Shown: positions 10,070 through 23,535, numbered from the stretch's first letter. The stretch is DNA of 64,000 nucleotides from Thermothelomyces thermophilus ATCC 42464 (GCF_000226095.1 NC_016474.1:248001-312000); one strand, 5' to 3'. Notes: a model not told the origin generated them from the letters alone. Program-made: numbers and translations.

Positions 10070-10483
10070 TGTGACGAACCCAACTCAGACTGCTTCTGAA
10101 AGGGTCCAGACGGAGGTGGGTGAAACGGGACAAGCAGGCAGGTCGTCTGAGGGATTCGGTGAAGCCAAAGGGTTCACAACAACACTTAGAGTTGTCTCTC
10201 ACAGTAATCAGCAATGCTTGGTATGAGTACTGTGATTGTGATTGTTACCACTGGTGAACTCCCAGAGTTCGCCAGAACGAGTGACTATATACAATTTCCT
10301 TGTCCTTTCCCCCTTGAGTCTTGATCGTGCGATCGCTGCTGCGATCCTGCGATCGTTACCCAAGTGCTCGTCTTGATCGAAGTGCGATCACTGCGATCAC
10401 TTCCTGATTGGTCCTTAGGTCTTGTGGTTCCTGATTGGTTCTGTGCGCCTTGCCGGGTCGCCTTATGCAGCCAAATCGTGACA
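10070..10483 (-). repeat. 5' LTR of the recent chromovirus
   Basis: This 414-bp repeat appears identical to 2,972-3,385. Gag starts 27 bases inside it. No convincing tRNA-complementary primer site of the usual TGG type was seen in that short gap, so the priming mode is unresolved. Confidence 0.93.
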
Positions 10484-10932
10484 CCTATATTAGGTTACCT
10501 AGGGAGGAACAGATTATTTAAAATGTTTTAATAAGACTATTACTAGGACTTTATATCCCTAGATATAAAGAGACTTATAAAGAACTACTATATATATTAA
10601 AGGGCTAAGGTTTTATATTGACTATGATAAGGACTCCTCTAGCCCCTACCCATCATTAACCACTTCTAGAAACGGATTTCTATCGATTTTATAGCTAATC
10701 TCCCTATATAAGACGAGAATTTACCCTAGTACCTCATAATAATTACTAACCGGCTATTAAAGTATATCTAACTCGAAGCTATATCTTTAATAGGAGTTAA
10801 GATATATATACTCTATTTCTAGGATATATAATATTAGTTTTATAGATTCCTAATATAAATCATTACTAATTATAATTTAGATAAGAGTTATATAGACACC
10901 CTACTTATTATACCCTTTTATAGTATATACTT

Positions 10933-13900
10933 CTCTTATATCTTTGCGAATACTCTACCAAAATATACGAAACTACCATCGCTAGAAAGCTCTCAAGGAA
11001 CGCTATCTACCGGTACCACTTTCAACCGTACATAGGCCGTTATAGGTATATAACAAGCATCACAGGCATAGGAACCGGACCTAACCGTAACCCGACCGCA
11101 CCTTATACGCCTGTCAAAATTTTCACCGTATAGACTACCTAGCGCCCCTAAATGTGACGTTAATTTAAAGCCTACCGCTAAGCCACTAGGTAAGGAGGCC
11201 TATAGCTTCGAACTAATTTTAGGGGGGCCTACTATAGGCCTACCTTACCTTAGATATTCAGGAACTAAGGGGTCTTGTTATATAACTAGTTAACCTTATA
11301 CTAAGCCTTAAATGGGGTAAGGTATAGGACCTTACTAATAGGCTCTTATAGGGCTTTATAATTACTATTATAGGCCTAGTTCTAAACCTATAAGACCTTA
11401 TAGCTAAGGAAGTTAAAAAGGGGCTTAAAGAAGCCTTTAAGGCTACCCTTTACCCTACCTAGGTATAGGTAGCCGTAGGCTTATAGTAAGGGGCTATAGG
11501 TCTTTAGAGAGGCCTACCATTGGCTAAGGCAGTGCTGTTATAGGCCTTATAGGAGGTTATAATACGGAATATAAGCCTATAGAAGGATCTTAAAGCCTAA
11601 ACCCCGGCTAAGATAGTCTAAGTAGTTAATAGGGCTTCTAGCTACTAAGGAGCTATTATAGCTAGGAAGCTCCTAAGTAGGGATATAGTAATAGTCTTTA
11701 AGGATAAGGCTACTAAGGATTGGTATTTAGCTAATAAGCGATAGGTGGCTACGACCTTTAGAGAGGAGGCTAGGGAGGTCGGTAGGGCCTATATAGTCCT
11801 AGCTAAAGGAGTTCGGAAGGAAGAGCTATAGGGGGTTAGCAAATAAAACTTTAAGGGGGCTATAGGCCTATAATCGATTGAAACGGTCAAGTTTCGGCTG
11901 CTAAAGAGCCTATAAAGGAAGTAGGCTACGGTACTCCTAGGCTTATAGGACCTTGAAGAGGTCCGGAAGGCCTATAATAAGGGCGTAATCTAGGATGCCT
12001 AGGTGCTAGATTATAAGCCCTACTAGGATGCTCTAGAGCTAAGGCAATACTATAGGTATTAGAGCTTCGGCTATACCTAGCGGTATTACTAGCAGCCGGC
12101 CTATTATAGCTATTATAGTGCAAAGGCCTATAGGGAGGGGGGAAAGACTAGGGAGGCCTAGTGCCCTACCTACTCTAACTAAGTCCCTTATAGGTATATA
12201 GCCTATAGGGGCCCTTATATAGCCTAGTATAAGGGCTGCCTAAGGAAAGTCAAAGCCTAGGAGAGGGCTAGGGAGGCCTTTTAGTATAGACCTTAGACCT
12301 TCTAACTACTAGAGTAACTATACCAGAAGGTAGCCTTCGAGTTTAGTAGCTAGCTAGAAGATAACGATTACTACTAAGCTAGGGCTAAACGCCCCTATAA
12401 GAGGCCTACCCTAGCCTAATAGGCGGCTAAAAGCGCCTTATTTGATACCTGACAGACCTATATCTCCTTTCTATAGCCTATAGCCCCCTCCCTCTTATAA
12501 CTAGTCGAAGGGGTAATAGCTATAGAGCTTACTATTACTATGCCCCTATCCTCTGCTCTAGCTACCTCGAATGTAAATTAAGATCCTTTAATAGAATACC
12601 TAAGGTAGTAAATAGGCCCTTAAGGTCTTATTAGAGGAGGCTAAATACAACCTACTAGCTATCCAGGAACTATAGATTAACCGGTTTATAGGGTTGATAT
12701 ACTGCCCCTAGGCTTTAAAATACTACCTAGTTTATAAGCCTAAGGGCAAGGCGGCTATTCTAGTAGCCAAGCGTTTCCTAGTTAGCTAATAGGACTATTC
12801 GGTAGAGGAGAACTAGTATAAGGTAACCTTTCCAGCCCTAGGAGAGAGGGGGTTCGAGCTTTAGTTAGTCTATAATAATAAGGGGGAATGGGCCCTCTTA
12901 TAGGACCTACTAGCCCTACCTTGGCTAACCTACCCCCTAGTTCTTATAGGTAACTTTAACCTCTACTACCTAGTCTAGGACCTATTTAATAGGCTTAGCC
13001 TAAAGGCTAGGGACCTCCTTAGCCTTATAGACTAGTAGGACCTCGACCTATATATACCCTATAGCTAGGTTACTAAGGCCCCCTAGGGGGACTAACGTAG
13101 CCAGCCTTCTATAATAGACCTATTCTAGGCCTCGGCCGGGCTAGAAGCGACCTATAGGGATATTATAGAATATAGGAAATCTGACTACTACCTATAGGCC
13201 CTATACGTCTCTTTTTAAGGGACTAATAGGCCTATACCGGCTAGCAAAGGGTAGGACTAGAATAGCCTAGATAGGGAGGTCGTGTAGGCTAAAGCAGCCT
13301 ACCTTTTACTCTAGCTTGGTAGATAGGCATTAGCCCGGGCCGGGCCTATCTTCTAGGGCCTAGAGGAGCTTCTATAGGCCTTCGATAGGCTTATAGAGGC
13401 CCTCGAGGAGATAGCTTTAGTCTCGGCTCTAGCAAAGAAGGCTAGTATAGGTGGTAAACAAGCTCGATAGTAGACGAAGGAGGTATAAGAGGCCTAGAAG
13501 AGGGCCAAGGAGGCAGAGAGAGCCTATAAGGGTACCCTAAACCCCTATATATAGGAGGCACTTTAGTAGGCCCTATAGGACTAGGCTAAGACTATTACGG
13601 CCGTAAAAACCAAGAGCTAGAGAGCTATATTATAGGAGTTAACTAACCGGCCGGACCTATTATAGAGGCTAGAGCGGTAGGCAAGGCTATAAAGCTACTT
13701 ACTAGTCGACCCTCTAAAGCTCCTAGCCTTCGAAGAAGGGCTTATAACCTACCTATAGAAGGCTCAAGCACTAGCTAATAAGTTTTTTCCGAACCCGGAA
13801 GTAGACCTATTAGATATTAATGACCTAGATCTAAATGACTACTAGGAGCCGAAGTTCGAAATAAACTAGGGGGTTATAGTAGGCAAAGTTAGGGTAGTAC

Positions 13901-16135
13901 TAGCTAGAGCGGCCCTATAGAAGGCCCTAGGGGAGGACCTCCTCTATATAGGTCTACTAAAGGCCTATAGGTAGCCGCTCTACCAGATACTAGCTATACT
14001 AGCCTTAGAAAGCCTACGGCCTAGCTATTTCCTAGCCTGGTTTAAAAGGGCTAAGACAATAGTCCTTTGTAAGCCCGGCAAACCCCTATAGGCCTACTTT
14101 ACCCTAGGTAGCTATAGGCCTATAGCGCTCTTACTAATAGTAGGCAAGGTACTAGAGGCTATAGTCACCTGGAAGGTAACGGCCGTTATAGAGGCCTATA
14201 GGCTTCTACCGGCCGAATAGATAGGTAACTAGGAATATAGGTCTATAGAACTAGCTATCTAGCTTATTATAGCCTAGGTCTAGGAGGCCTGGAGGTATAA
14301 GGCGGCTACCTCCTTCCTATAGCTCGACATCTTAAGGGCTTTCGATACCATTAACTATACCTAGCTATTAGCCACTTTATAAAGCTAGGGCTTCCCAAAG
14401 TAGTTATTAGTCTAGGTTAGGGAGTAGCTATAGGATAGGGTAGCTATACTTCACTTCGATAGCTAGGAAACGGAAGATATAGTAGTAAGGGCTAGGGTCC
14501 TATAGGGGTTACCCCTTTCCCTTATACTATTTATCCTCTATATAGCCTCCCTTTACTAGGCTATTCGCTAGGCTAGCCCTATGGTTAGTTTGATAGGCTT
14601 CGCTAATAATATTAACCTCCTAGCCTTTAAGAGGGCCGAGGAGGCCTATAATGGTTAGTTATAAAGGGCCTAGAAGGCCTACCTTTAGTAGGCAAGGACC
14701 TAGGGTATGGCTTTTGCCCTAGAAAAGTACAAGCTTATCTACCTTAATAGGGGCTAGAAATAGTGGTTATAACCGCTAGAGCTCCTATAGCCTAGAGGGG
14801 GTACTATTACTATAGCCCCTTCGAAGTTAGCTAGATTCCTTAGGGTCTAGCTAAACTAAAGGCTATAGTAGGGCCCCTACTATATAAAGATAGTTAAGAA
14901 GCTAGAAACCTAAGAGTTTACCCTAACTAGGCTTACTATAAAGACCTAGGGCCCTGGCCTCCTATAGGCCTATAAGGTCCATACTAAGTGTATCTATAGT
15001 GCCCTAGCCTATAGAGCCTCGAACTTCTATAAGCCTACTAAGCTAGGGGGTAAGCTAGAAGGCCTTGCTAGGGAATTAGCGAAGGCCTAATATAGGGCCC
15101 TTCGAGTAGTTACCAGGGCCTATAAGGCTACCCCTATCCGGTGCCTCGAAATAGAAGCCTAGGTACTACCCCTCGACCTCTATCTTAATAAGAGGCTAGC
15201 CGACTTCGAAGCCAAACTCGACTAACCGCTCTTATAGACTAGAGCAAGTCTAGGGGCCTCTTAGGTCCCTACGAGGGCTCTTATCTAATACGCCTATAAT
15301 AGGCTAAGCCAGAGGTTCTAGAAGAGAAGGGCTAGGGCAAGGGGCCGGGAGCTAAAGCCTATAGCCCTAGAGGTAGCAAGGTCGACGGTCCGGCAATAGG
15401 TTTAGGAGGGCTATAGAGGGGGTCGACCCTCCCTATAGACCCCATAAAGAAGGCTACAGGCTATAGAACTAGCCGTATTAGCTAGCTAGAGCAACTGTTA
15501 GAGGGCTGATCAAGCCGGTAGGAGGATATAGAGCATATTAGACAAGGACCCTCCGCGCCTAGTTTTTATAGGGGAAGGCCTATAAAGGCACTAGGGCCTA
15601 ATAAAGGCCTAGAGCTCCCTACTAGTACAGGCCTGTATAGGGGCTATCGGCCTCCGTGACTTTCTTTTTAGGGTTCAAGTCCTAGGGGTTAGTACCTCCT
15701 ACTATGCCTATAGCTAGGGGAGGGAAACTATAGAGCACCTAGTCGTATAGTACCTAAACCTACTAAGAAGCTAAACGTGGGAATCCTGGGAAATACGGTC
15801 GTAAAGGGACCTAGACCTTATTCTACGGGGTATAGGGACCTGTAACTATCGTTTGGCAAGGAGTGTTCTATAGTAGCTAATGGACCTAGGGAGGCTCCTA
15901 GAATACTGCCTTGTAAGAAGGCTAGACTGGGAGGGAAGGCCTCTATAGGGCTATTCTAGCCACTTCTCCTTTTCTTTATAGTGTATTAGTATTCCGGATT
16001 AGGCGTTAGAGGCGGGATAGAGGTTTTTATCTGGCCTATTAGGCACGGTTTCCTTTATATATAACTAGAGAGGCTTTGGCATGCTTATTAGCATAGTGGT
16101 ATGGGACTAATAATAATAATAATAATAATAATTAT
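10933..16135 (+). mobile_element. Tad-like LINE, near full length, RIP-mutated
   Basis: This copy is a LINE of about 5.2 kb. Its 5' end (CTCTTATATCTTTGCG) is shared with the copies ending at about 22,301 and 32,970. Its 3' end is a (TAA)n tail at about 16,108-16,130. ORF1 traces fill about 11,170-12,600. ORF2 traces follow in order: an APE-type endonuclease (a degraded GDFN box near 12,945), reverse transcriptase (degraded AFDT near 14,340 and FADD near 14,600) and a C-terminal zinc-knuckle-like HLVVQC near 15,735. This layout is that of Tad1-clade elements of filamentous fungi. Nearly every CAG/CAA has become TAG/TAA, so no frame is open. It sits at the end of the old gypsy fossil. Confidence 0.82.
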
Positions 16136-17090
16136 TACTAAGCAAACTAATAGCTATCGATATATTAGATATATATTAATTAAAAATAAATTAAGGGTAT
16201 AATGAAGATATAGGTAATAAGTATAGTTATAAGAGATAAAGATAGTTAGAGAATATAAAAGAAGAGGAGAGTTAGTTATAGGAGAGAGAATTAAGAAGAG
16301 GAGGGAAGAGGAAAGAGTATTTATAAGCATTAGAAAGAGGGTAGTAAGAAAGTATATAGGACATAGGTAAAGTACTTATTATATATATAACTTATTACTA
16401 TATATATAGGTCACGTTATTTTGATAATGAAAGAAAGGAGGTATAGGTTTTATCCAAACTCGAATAGCTACCTATTTATATATAATATACTATTATATAT
16501 ATAGGTCATATTATTATAGTAACAAAGAAGGGAAGGTATAGGACCTATTTATAAGACCGATATAGGGGTATAATATAGGATAAGTTAGCCTAATAACTAC
16601 GAAAAGAAAAGGGGGGGTTTATTATAGGCCTAGGCTATACCTAGGCTAAATAATGCCTAGGCTTTACCTACGCACTAGAATAGACCTACCTTGCCCTACT
16701 TACGTACGCCCTATAGGTCTATAGAATGTTCGTTACTCGTTTGTAACTTGTCTAGTAGATATATAGCTAAGGCCTAGTTAGGGCCCGACCTAAAGCCTAA
16801 CTAGGCCTTACCTAGGTTATATATATATATTAGTTAAAAGGTACTCTTCTATATAACTCTTATATTTTTTCTCTTTTTCTTCCTTAAGGTAGTTAAATAA
16901 AACATTATATACTTATCTATAGATACTATAAGGCTAGTATATTATAGATATAACATTTAAGGTCCTTAAGATATAAAAGATATTAAGGTTAAATCTGGAT
17001 AAATAATTAATAATATTAGCTAGCTTATAATTAGCCTTAGTTAGATCTATTATGATTAGAGATATATACTTTATAATCTCTTATATAGAA
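16136..17090. other. RIP-mutated spacer between two LINE tails
   Basis: This AT-rich sequence lies between two LINE 3' tails pointing at each other. A degenerate direct repeat occurs within it: an AGGTCACGTTATT-type segment with GGAGGTATAGG near 16,410-16,455 recurs near 16,500-16,545. No open frame or recognisable domain was found. It was probably repeat DNA once, since it has the same TpA-rich bias. Confidence 0.5.
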
Positions 17091-20000
17091 ATATTATTAT
17101 TATTATTATTATTATAATTATTATTAGTAGTCCTATATTACTATGTTAATAAGTATAATAGAGCCTCTTTAATTATATATAAAGGAAACTATACCTTATA
17201 GGCTAGATAAAAACCTCTATCCTACCTTTAACGTCTAATCCTAAGTACTAATATACTATAAAGAAAAGGAAAAGTGGCTAAAATAGCCTTATAGAGGCCT
17301 TACCCCCCGGTTTAGCCTCCTTATAAGGCGGTATTCTAGAAGCCTCCCTAGGTCTATTAGCTATTATAGAACCCTCCTTGCTAAACGATAGTTATAGGCC
17401 CCTATACCTTGTAAAACGAGGTCTAGGTCCCTTTGCGACTATATTTCCCGGGATTCCTATGTTCGGCTTCTTAGTAGGTTTAAGTACCAAATAACTAGGT
17501 ACTCGATAGTCTCCCTTTCTTAGCTATAGGTATAGTAAGGGGTATTGACCCCTAGGACCTAAACCCTAAATAGGAAGTTATAGAGGCTAATAGCCTCTAT
17601 ATAGGCCTATATTAGTAAAGAGCTCTAGGCCTTTATTAGGCCTTAATGCCTTTATAGGCCTTCCCTTATAAAAACTAGGTATAGAGAGTCCTTGTCCAAT
17701 ACGCGTTGTATCCTCTTACTAGCTTAATTAGCCCTCTAATGGTTACTTTAGCTAGCTACTATGGCTAGTTCCGTAGCCTATAGCCTTCTCTATAGGGTCT
17801 ATAGGGGGGGTAGGCCCCCTCTATAGCCTTCTTAAACCTACTACCGGATTATTAACCTTGCTACCTCTAGGGCTATAGGCTTTAGCTTCTAGCCCCTTGC
17901 CCTAGCCCTTCTTTTCCGAAACCTCTAGCTTAGCCTGTTATAGGCCTGTTAGATAAGAGCCCTTATAAGGGCTTAGGGAGCCCCTAGGCTAGCCCTAGTC
18001 TATAGAAGTAGCTAGTCGAGTTTGGCTTCGAAGTCGGCTAGCCTCTTATTAAGATAGAGGTTAAAGGGCAGTACCTAGGCTTTTATTATAAGGCACTAGA
18101 TAGGGGTAGCCTTATAGGTCTTAGTAACTACCTAAAGAGCCCTATATTAGGCCTTTAATAGCTACTTAGTAAGGCCTCCTAGCTTACCCCTTAGCTTGGT
18201 AGGTTTATAGAAGTTTAAGGCCTTATAGGCTAGGGCACTATAGATATACTTAATATAGACCTTGTAGGCCTATAGAAGGCTAGGGCTCTAGGTCTTTATA
18301 GTAAGCCTAGTTAGGGTAAACTACTAAGTTTCTAGCTTTTTAGCTACCTTTATATAGTAAGAGCCCTACTATAGCCTCTAGTCTAGCTAGACTTTAAGGG
18401 ATCTAGCCGACTTCTAAGGGGTTATAGTAATAGTACCCCCTCTAGGCTATAGGAGCTCTATTAGCCATAACTACTATTTCCGGCCCCTAGTAAAGTAGAT
18501 AAGTTTATACTTTTCTAGGGCGAAAGCTATACCCTAGGTCTTTACCTACTATAGATAGGCCTTTTAAGCCCTTTATAGCTAACCGTTATAGGCCTCCTTG
18601 GCCCTCCTAAAGGCTAGAAGGTTAGTATCGTTAGTAAAGCCTATTAAACTAACTATAGGGCTAGCCTAGCAAATGGCCTAGTAGAGGGAGGCTATATAGA
18701 GGATAAATAGTATAGGGGAGAAGGGTAACCCCTATAGGACCCTAGCCCTTACTACTATATTCTCTATTTCCTAGCTATTGAAGTATAGGATAGCTACCCT
18801 ATTCTATAGCCACTCTTTAACCTAGACTACTACTTACTTTAAAAAGCTATAGCTCCATAAGGTAGCTAGTAGCTAGGTATAGTTAATAGTGTCAAAAGCC
18901 CTTAAGATATTAAGCTATAGAAAGGAGGTAGCTACCTTATACCTCTAAGCCTCCTAGACCTAAGCCGTAACAAGCCAAATGGCTAGTTCTATAGACCTAT
19001 ATTCCTAGTTACCTATCTACTTAGCTAGGAGAAGCTTATAGGCCTCTATAACGGCTATTACCTTCTAGGTAACTATAGCCTTTAGTACCTTACTTATTAT
19101 TAGTAAGAACATTATAGGCCTATAGCTACCTAGGGTAAAGTAGGCCTATAGGGGTTTACTAGGGTTATAGAGGACTACTATCTCAGCCCTTTTAAACTAG
19201 GCTAGGAAGTAGCTAAGCTATAAGCTCTCTAAGGCTAGTATAGCTAGTATCTAGTAAAGCGGCTACCTATAGGCCTTTAGTAAATCTATAAGAAGGAGGT
19301 CCTCTCTTAGGGCTTTCTATAGGGCCGCTCTAGCTAGTACTACCTTAACGTTATCTATTATAACCTCCTAACTCACTTCGTAGTTCGGCTCCTGGTAGTT
19401 ATTTAGTTCTAGGTCGTTAATATCCGATGGGTCCGCTTCTAGGTTTAGAAAGAACTCATCGGCTAGTGTTCTAGCCTTTTATTAGTAGGTTATAAGCCTT
19501 CCTTTGAAGGCTAAGAGCTTTAATAAGTTAACCAGTAGATAGCTTTATAGCCTTACCTACTACTCTAATCTCTATAATAGGTCTAGCTAGTTAATTACCT
19601 ACTATAGTATAGCTCTCTAGCTCTTAGTCTTTGTAGCTATAATAGTCTTAGCCTAGTCCTATAAGGCCTGCCGAAGTGCCTCCTACGTATAGAGGTTTAG
19701 GGTGCCCTTATAGGCCTTCTTTACCTCTTTAGCCCTCTTATAGGCCTCTCGAACCTCCTTCGTCTACTATCGAGCTTGTCTACTACCTATACTAGCCTTT
19801 TTTACTAGGGCCAAGACTATAGCTATCCCCTTAAGGGCCTTTATAAGCCTATTAAAGGCCTATAGAAGCTCCTCTCGGCCTTAGAAGACAGGCCTGACTA
19901 GGGCCAATGCCTACCTACCAAGCTAGAGTAGGAGGTAGGCCGGCTTAGCCTATATAACCTCCCTATCCAGGCTCTTCTAGTCTTATTCTTTACTAGCTAG

Positions 20001-22301
20001 TATAGGTCTGCTAGTTCCTTGAAGAGAGACATATAGGGCCTATAGGTAGTAATTAGACTTCCCCTATTTTATAATATCCTTATAGGTTACTTCTAGTCTA
20101 GCTAAGGCCTAGAATAGGTCTATTGTAAAAGGCTGGCTATATTAGTCCCCTTAGGAGGCCCTAATGACCTAGCTATAGGGTATATATAGGTTAAGGTCCT
20201 ATTAGTCTATAAAGCTAAGGAGGTCCCTAGCTCTTAGGCTAAGCCTATTAAATAGGTCTTAGACTAGGTAATATAGGTTAAAGTTACCTATAAGAACTAG
20301 GGGGTAGGTTAGCTAAAGTAAGGCTAGTAGGTCCTATAAGAAGGCCTACTTTCCCTTATTATTATAGATTAACTAAAGCTTAAACCCCTTTTCTCTTAGG
20401 GCTAGAAAGGTTACCTTATATTAGTTCTCCTCTACTAAATAGTCTTACTAGCTAACTAGGAAGCGCTTAGCTATTAGAATAGCTGCCTTGCCCTTAGGCT
20501 TATAAACTAGGTAGTACTTTAAAGCCCTAGGGCAATAGGTTAACCCTATAAATTAGTTAATCTACGGTTTCTAAATAGCTAGTAGGTCGTATTTAGCCTC
20601 TTCTAATAAGACCTTAAGAGCCTATTTATTACCTTAAGTATTCTACTAAAGGATCTTAATTTATATTTAAAGTAGCTAGGGTAGAGGCTAAGACTATAGT
20701 AGTAGGCTTTATAGCTATTACCCCCTTAGCCTGTTATAAGATAGAAGGGGTTCTAGGCTATAGAAAGGAGATATAGGTCTATTAGGCATCGAATAAGGCG
20801 CTCCTAGCCGCCTATTAGGCTAGGATAGGCCTCCTATAAGGGCGTTTAGCCCTAGTTTAATAGTAGTTATTATCTTCTGGCTAGCTACTAAACTTAAAGG
20901 CTACCTTCCAATATAGGTACTCTAGTAGTTAGAAGGTTTAAGGTCTATACTAGTAGGCCTCCCTAGCCCTTTCCTAGGCCTTAACTTTCTTTAGGCAGCC
21001 CTTATACTAGGTTATATAGGGGCCTTTATAGGCTATATACCTATAAGGGAGTTAGTTAGAGTAAGTAAGGTACTAAGCCTCCCTAGTCTTCCCCCCGTCC
21101 CTATAGACCCTTATACTATAATAGCTATAATAGGCCGGCTGCTAGTTGTATTACTAGGTATAATTAAAGCTCTAATATCTATAGTCCTACCTTAGCTCTA
21201 GAGTATCCTAGTAAGGCTTATAGTCTAGCACCTAGGTATCCTAGACTATGCCCTTACTATAGGCCTTTTAGGCCTCTTTAAGGTCCCATAAGCCTAGGAA
21301 TACCATAGCCTACTTCCTTTATAGGCTCTTTAGCAGCCGGAACTTAACTATTTCGATCAAGTATAGGCCTACAGCCCCCTTAAAGTCTTATTTACTAACC
21401 CCCTATAGCTCCTCCTTCTAGACTCCTTTAGCTAGGACTATATAGGCCTTACTAACCTCCCTAGCCTCCTCTCTAAAGGCTATAGCTACCTATTACTTAT
21501 TAGCTAAATACTAATCCTTAATAGCCTTATCCTTAAAGATTACTACTATATCCTTACTTAGAAACTTTCTAGCTACGACGGCTCCCTAGTAGCTAGAAGC
21601 CTTATTAACTACTTAGACTATCTTAGCTAGGGTTTAGGCTTTAAGGTCCTCTTATAGGCTTATATTCTATATTGTAACCTCCTATAAGACCTATAATAGC
21701 ACTACCTTAGCTAATAACAGGCCTTGTTAAGAGCCTATTACCCCCTGTTATAGCCCTATAGCTACCTATGCCTAAGTAAAGCAAGGGGTAGCCTTAAGGG
21801 CTTCTTTAAGCCCCTTTTTAACTTTCTAAGCTATAAGTTCCTATAGGTTTAGAACTAAGCCTATAATAATAGTTATAAGGCTCTATGAGAGCCTATTAAC
21901 TAGGTCCTATACCTTACCCTATTCAGGGCTTAGTATAAGGTTAACTAATTATATAATAAGACCCCTTAGCTCCTTAATATCTAGTATACGGTAAGCCTAT
22001 AATAGGCCGTTCTTTAATTAGTTTAAAGCTATAGGCCTCCCTACTTAATAGCTTAGTAATAGGCTTTAAATCGACGTTACATTTAGGGGCACTAGGTAAT
22101 CTATATAGTGAAAATTCTAATAGGTATACAAGGTATAGTTAGATTATAGTTAGGTCCGGCTCCTATGCCTATGATGCCTGTTATATACCCATAACGGCTT
22201 GCGTGCGGTTAAAACTAGTACCATTAGATAGCGTTTTCCGAGAGCTTTCTAGCGGTAGTAGTTTCGTATATTTTAGCAGGGTATTTATGGAGATATAAGA
22301 G
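17091..22301 (-). mobile_element. Tad-like LINE, near full length, RIP-mutated, inverted copy
   Basis: This is a second copy of the LINE at 10,933-16,135 in the opposite orientation. Its (TTA)n tail lies at about 17,092-17,128 and its 5' end near 22,301. The two copies match along their whole length, with many C-to-T type differences. It faces the plus-strand copy tail to tail, forming a large inverted pair that could fold or recombine. All frames are closed by stops. Confidence 0.82.
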
Positions 22302-23515
22302 ATATATTCTCTATTAATAATGCTTTATATTATAGTTATTAATTATAAGCTAGTATATAAGTAGATATTTAGGCTAGTTATATTAAATAAAGGAAACTAT
22401 AATTTATAGGATACTTTATACCTCTTAATTTATATATTTTATACCTTTATCTATCTATAGGTAATAGGCTATTAATAATAGCTATTTGATTCTAATAGTC
22501 TTCTAGAAGATAGTCTAAAACTAGCTAACCTAGTCTAAATTATAATCGATGATAATTTATATCAGAAATCTATAAAACCGCTATTATATATCCTAGAACT
22601 AGAGTATATATACCTCGGCTCCTATTAAAGATATAGCTTTAAGTTAGATATACTTTGACAGCTAGTTGGTAATTACTATAAGGTACTAGGGTAAATTCTC
22701 GTCTTATATAGGGAGATTAACTATAAAATCGAAAGAAATCTATTCCTAAAAGCGGTTAGTAATAGGTAGAGGCTAGAGGAGTCCTTATTATAGTTAATAT
22801 AAGACCTTAGCTCTTTAATATATATAATAGTTCCTTATAAACCTCTTTATATCTAGGGATATAAAGTCCTAATAGTAATCCTATTAGAGCATTTTAAATA
22901 ACCTATTCCTCCCTAGGTAATATAATATAAGGGAGTTATAGATACGTTAAAGAATAGAAGTTATAAGTAGCTCCTATATAGGAAGCTAAAGTCTACCCTA
23001 GAACTAAAAAGTACCCTATATATTAAGAGAGTAATCTATAATCTAGGTCTATACTATATTTTCCTCCTTTGGAAATTTCTGGGCCCTATCTTAAATAGCC
23101 TAGAGCTAGTATATATAATATTCGTCCTTAATAACTCTCTTATCTTATAAGGCTATAAGCTATCTATCTATAAGAATAGCACTCCCCTTTAGCAGATAAG
23201 GTGCTTTAGATAACGTCAAGGTACTTATTATATCTATCTAAATAGTAGGGAGGAGTTATACTATATATTATATATCTTTAAGGTAATCCTATTTACGGTA
23301 AGACAGGGTATAAGGATAAGAAGTTTATAATCCTAGTTAGTATCGAAGTTTGAAGTTAAAGAGGGAAAGTATTTCGGCTTATTAAGCTTACTATTTACTA
23401 ATTAAACGAGGCTAGGAGAAGTATTTAAGGTTTTTATAGTTAGTTAGGATTTAAAAGAGGGCAATAATATTATAAAGCTTAGCCGACTAGACCTTTAGGT
23501 ATAAGATAATTATAT
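22302..23515 (-). mobile_element. Old Ty3/gypsy fossil, RNase H to integrase part
   Basis: Read on the minus strand, this piece matches 1,910-2,403, 2,852-2,971 and 10,484 to about 10,880 as one continuous sequence. It therefore shows what the first gypsy fossil looked like before the solo LTR (site at about 23,042-23,049) and the full element (site at about 22,923-22,935) inserted there. The left 200 bases or so are unclear and may include a scrap of LINE 3' end near 22,360-22,450. It is heavily RIPped, with very many breaks. Confidence 0.75.
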
Positions 23516-23535
23516 ATGACTCCTTATTATGGATT

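Larger units (their letters stand above)
2972..10483 (-). mobile_element. Recent Ty3/gypsy chromovirus, largely whole, not RIPped
   Basis: This 7,512-bp LTR retroelement reads right to left. Its LTRs (10,070-10,483 at its 5' end, 2,972-3,385 at its 3' end) are both 414 bp and look identical by eye. The element is bordered by the 5-bp target duplication CCTAT (2,967-2,971 and 10,484-10,488). Gag, then protease, reverse transcriptase, RNase H, integrase and a chromodomain follow in the normal order. A purine-rich tract abuts the 3' LTR. Identical LTRs and the absence of RIP mean a very recent insertion. It looks largely whole, with few if any breaks. Family members often express Pol by read-through or frameshifting. 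An extra opposite-strand frame lies near its 3' end. Confidence 0.93.
798..10932 (+). mobile_element. Old Ty3/gypsy fossil with two nested LTR insertions
   Basis: Reverse transcriptase, RNase H and integrase coding traces of a Ty3/gypsy element run left to right from 798 to about 2,403, through 2,852-2,971, and on through 10,484 to about 10,900. Two younger insertions interrupt it: a solo LTR (2,404-2,851) and a 7.5-kb element (2,972-10,483). A second copy at 22,302-23,515 (minus) reads straight through both sites, which confirms the nesting. The element is broken throughout by RIP, with very many breaks. No LTRs of its own were recognised. It is among the oldest layers in the block. Confidence 0.75.
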
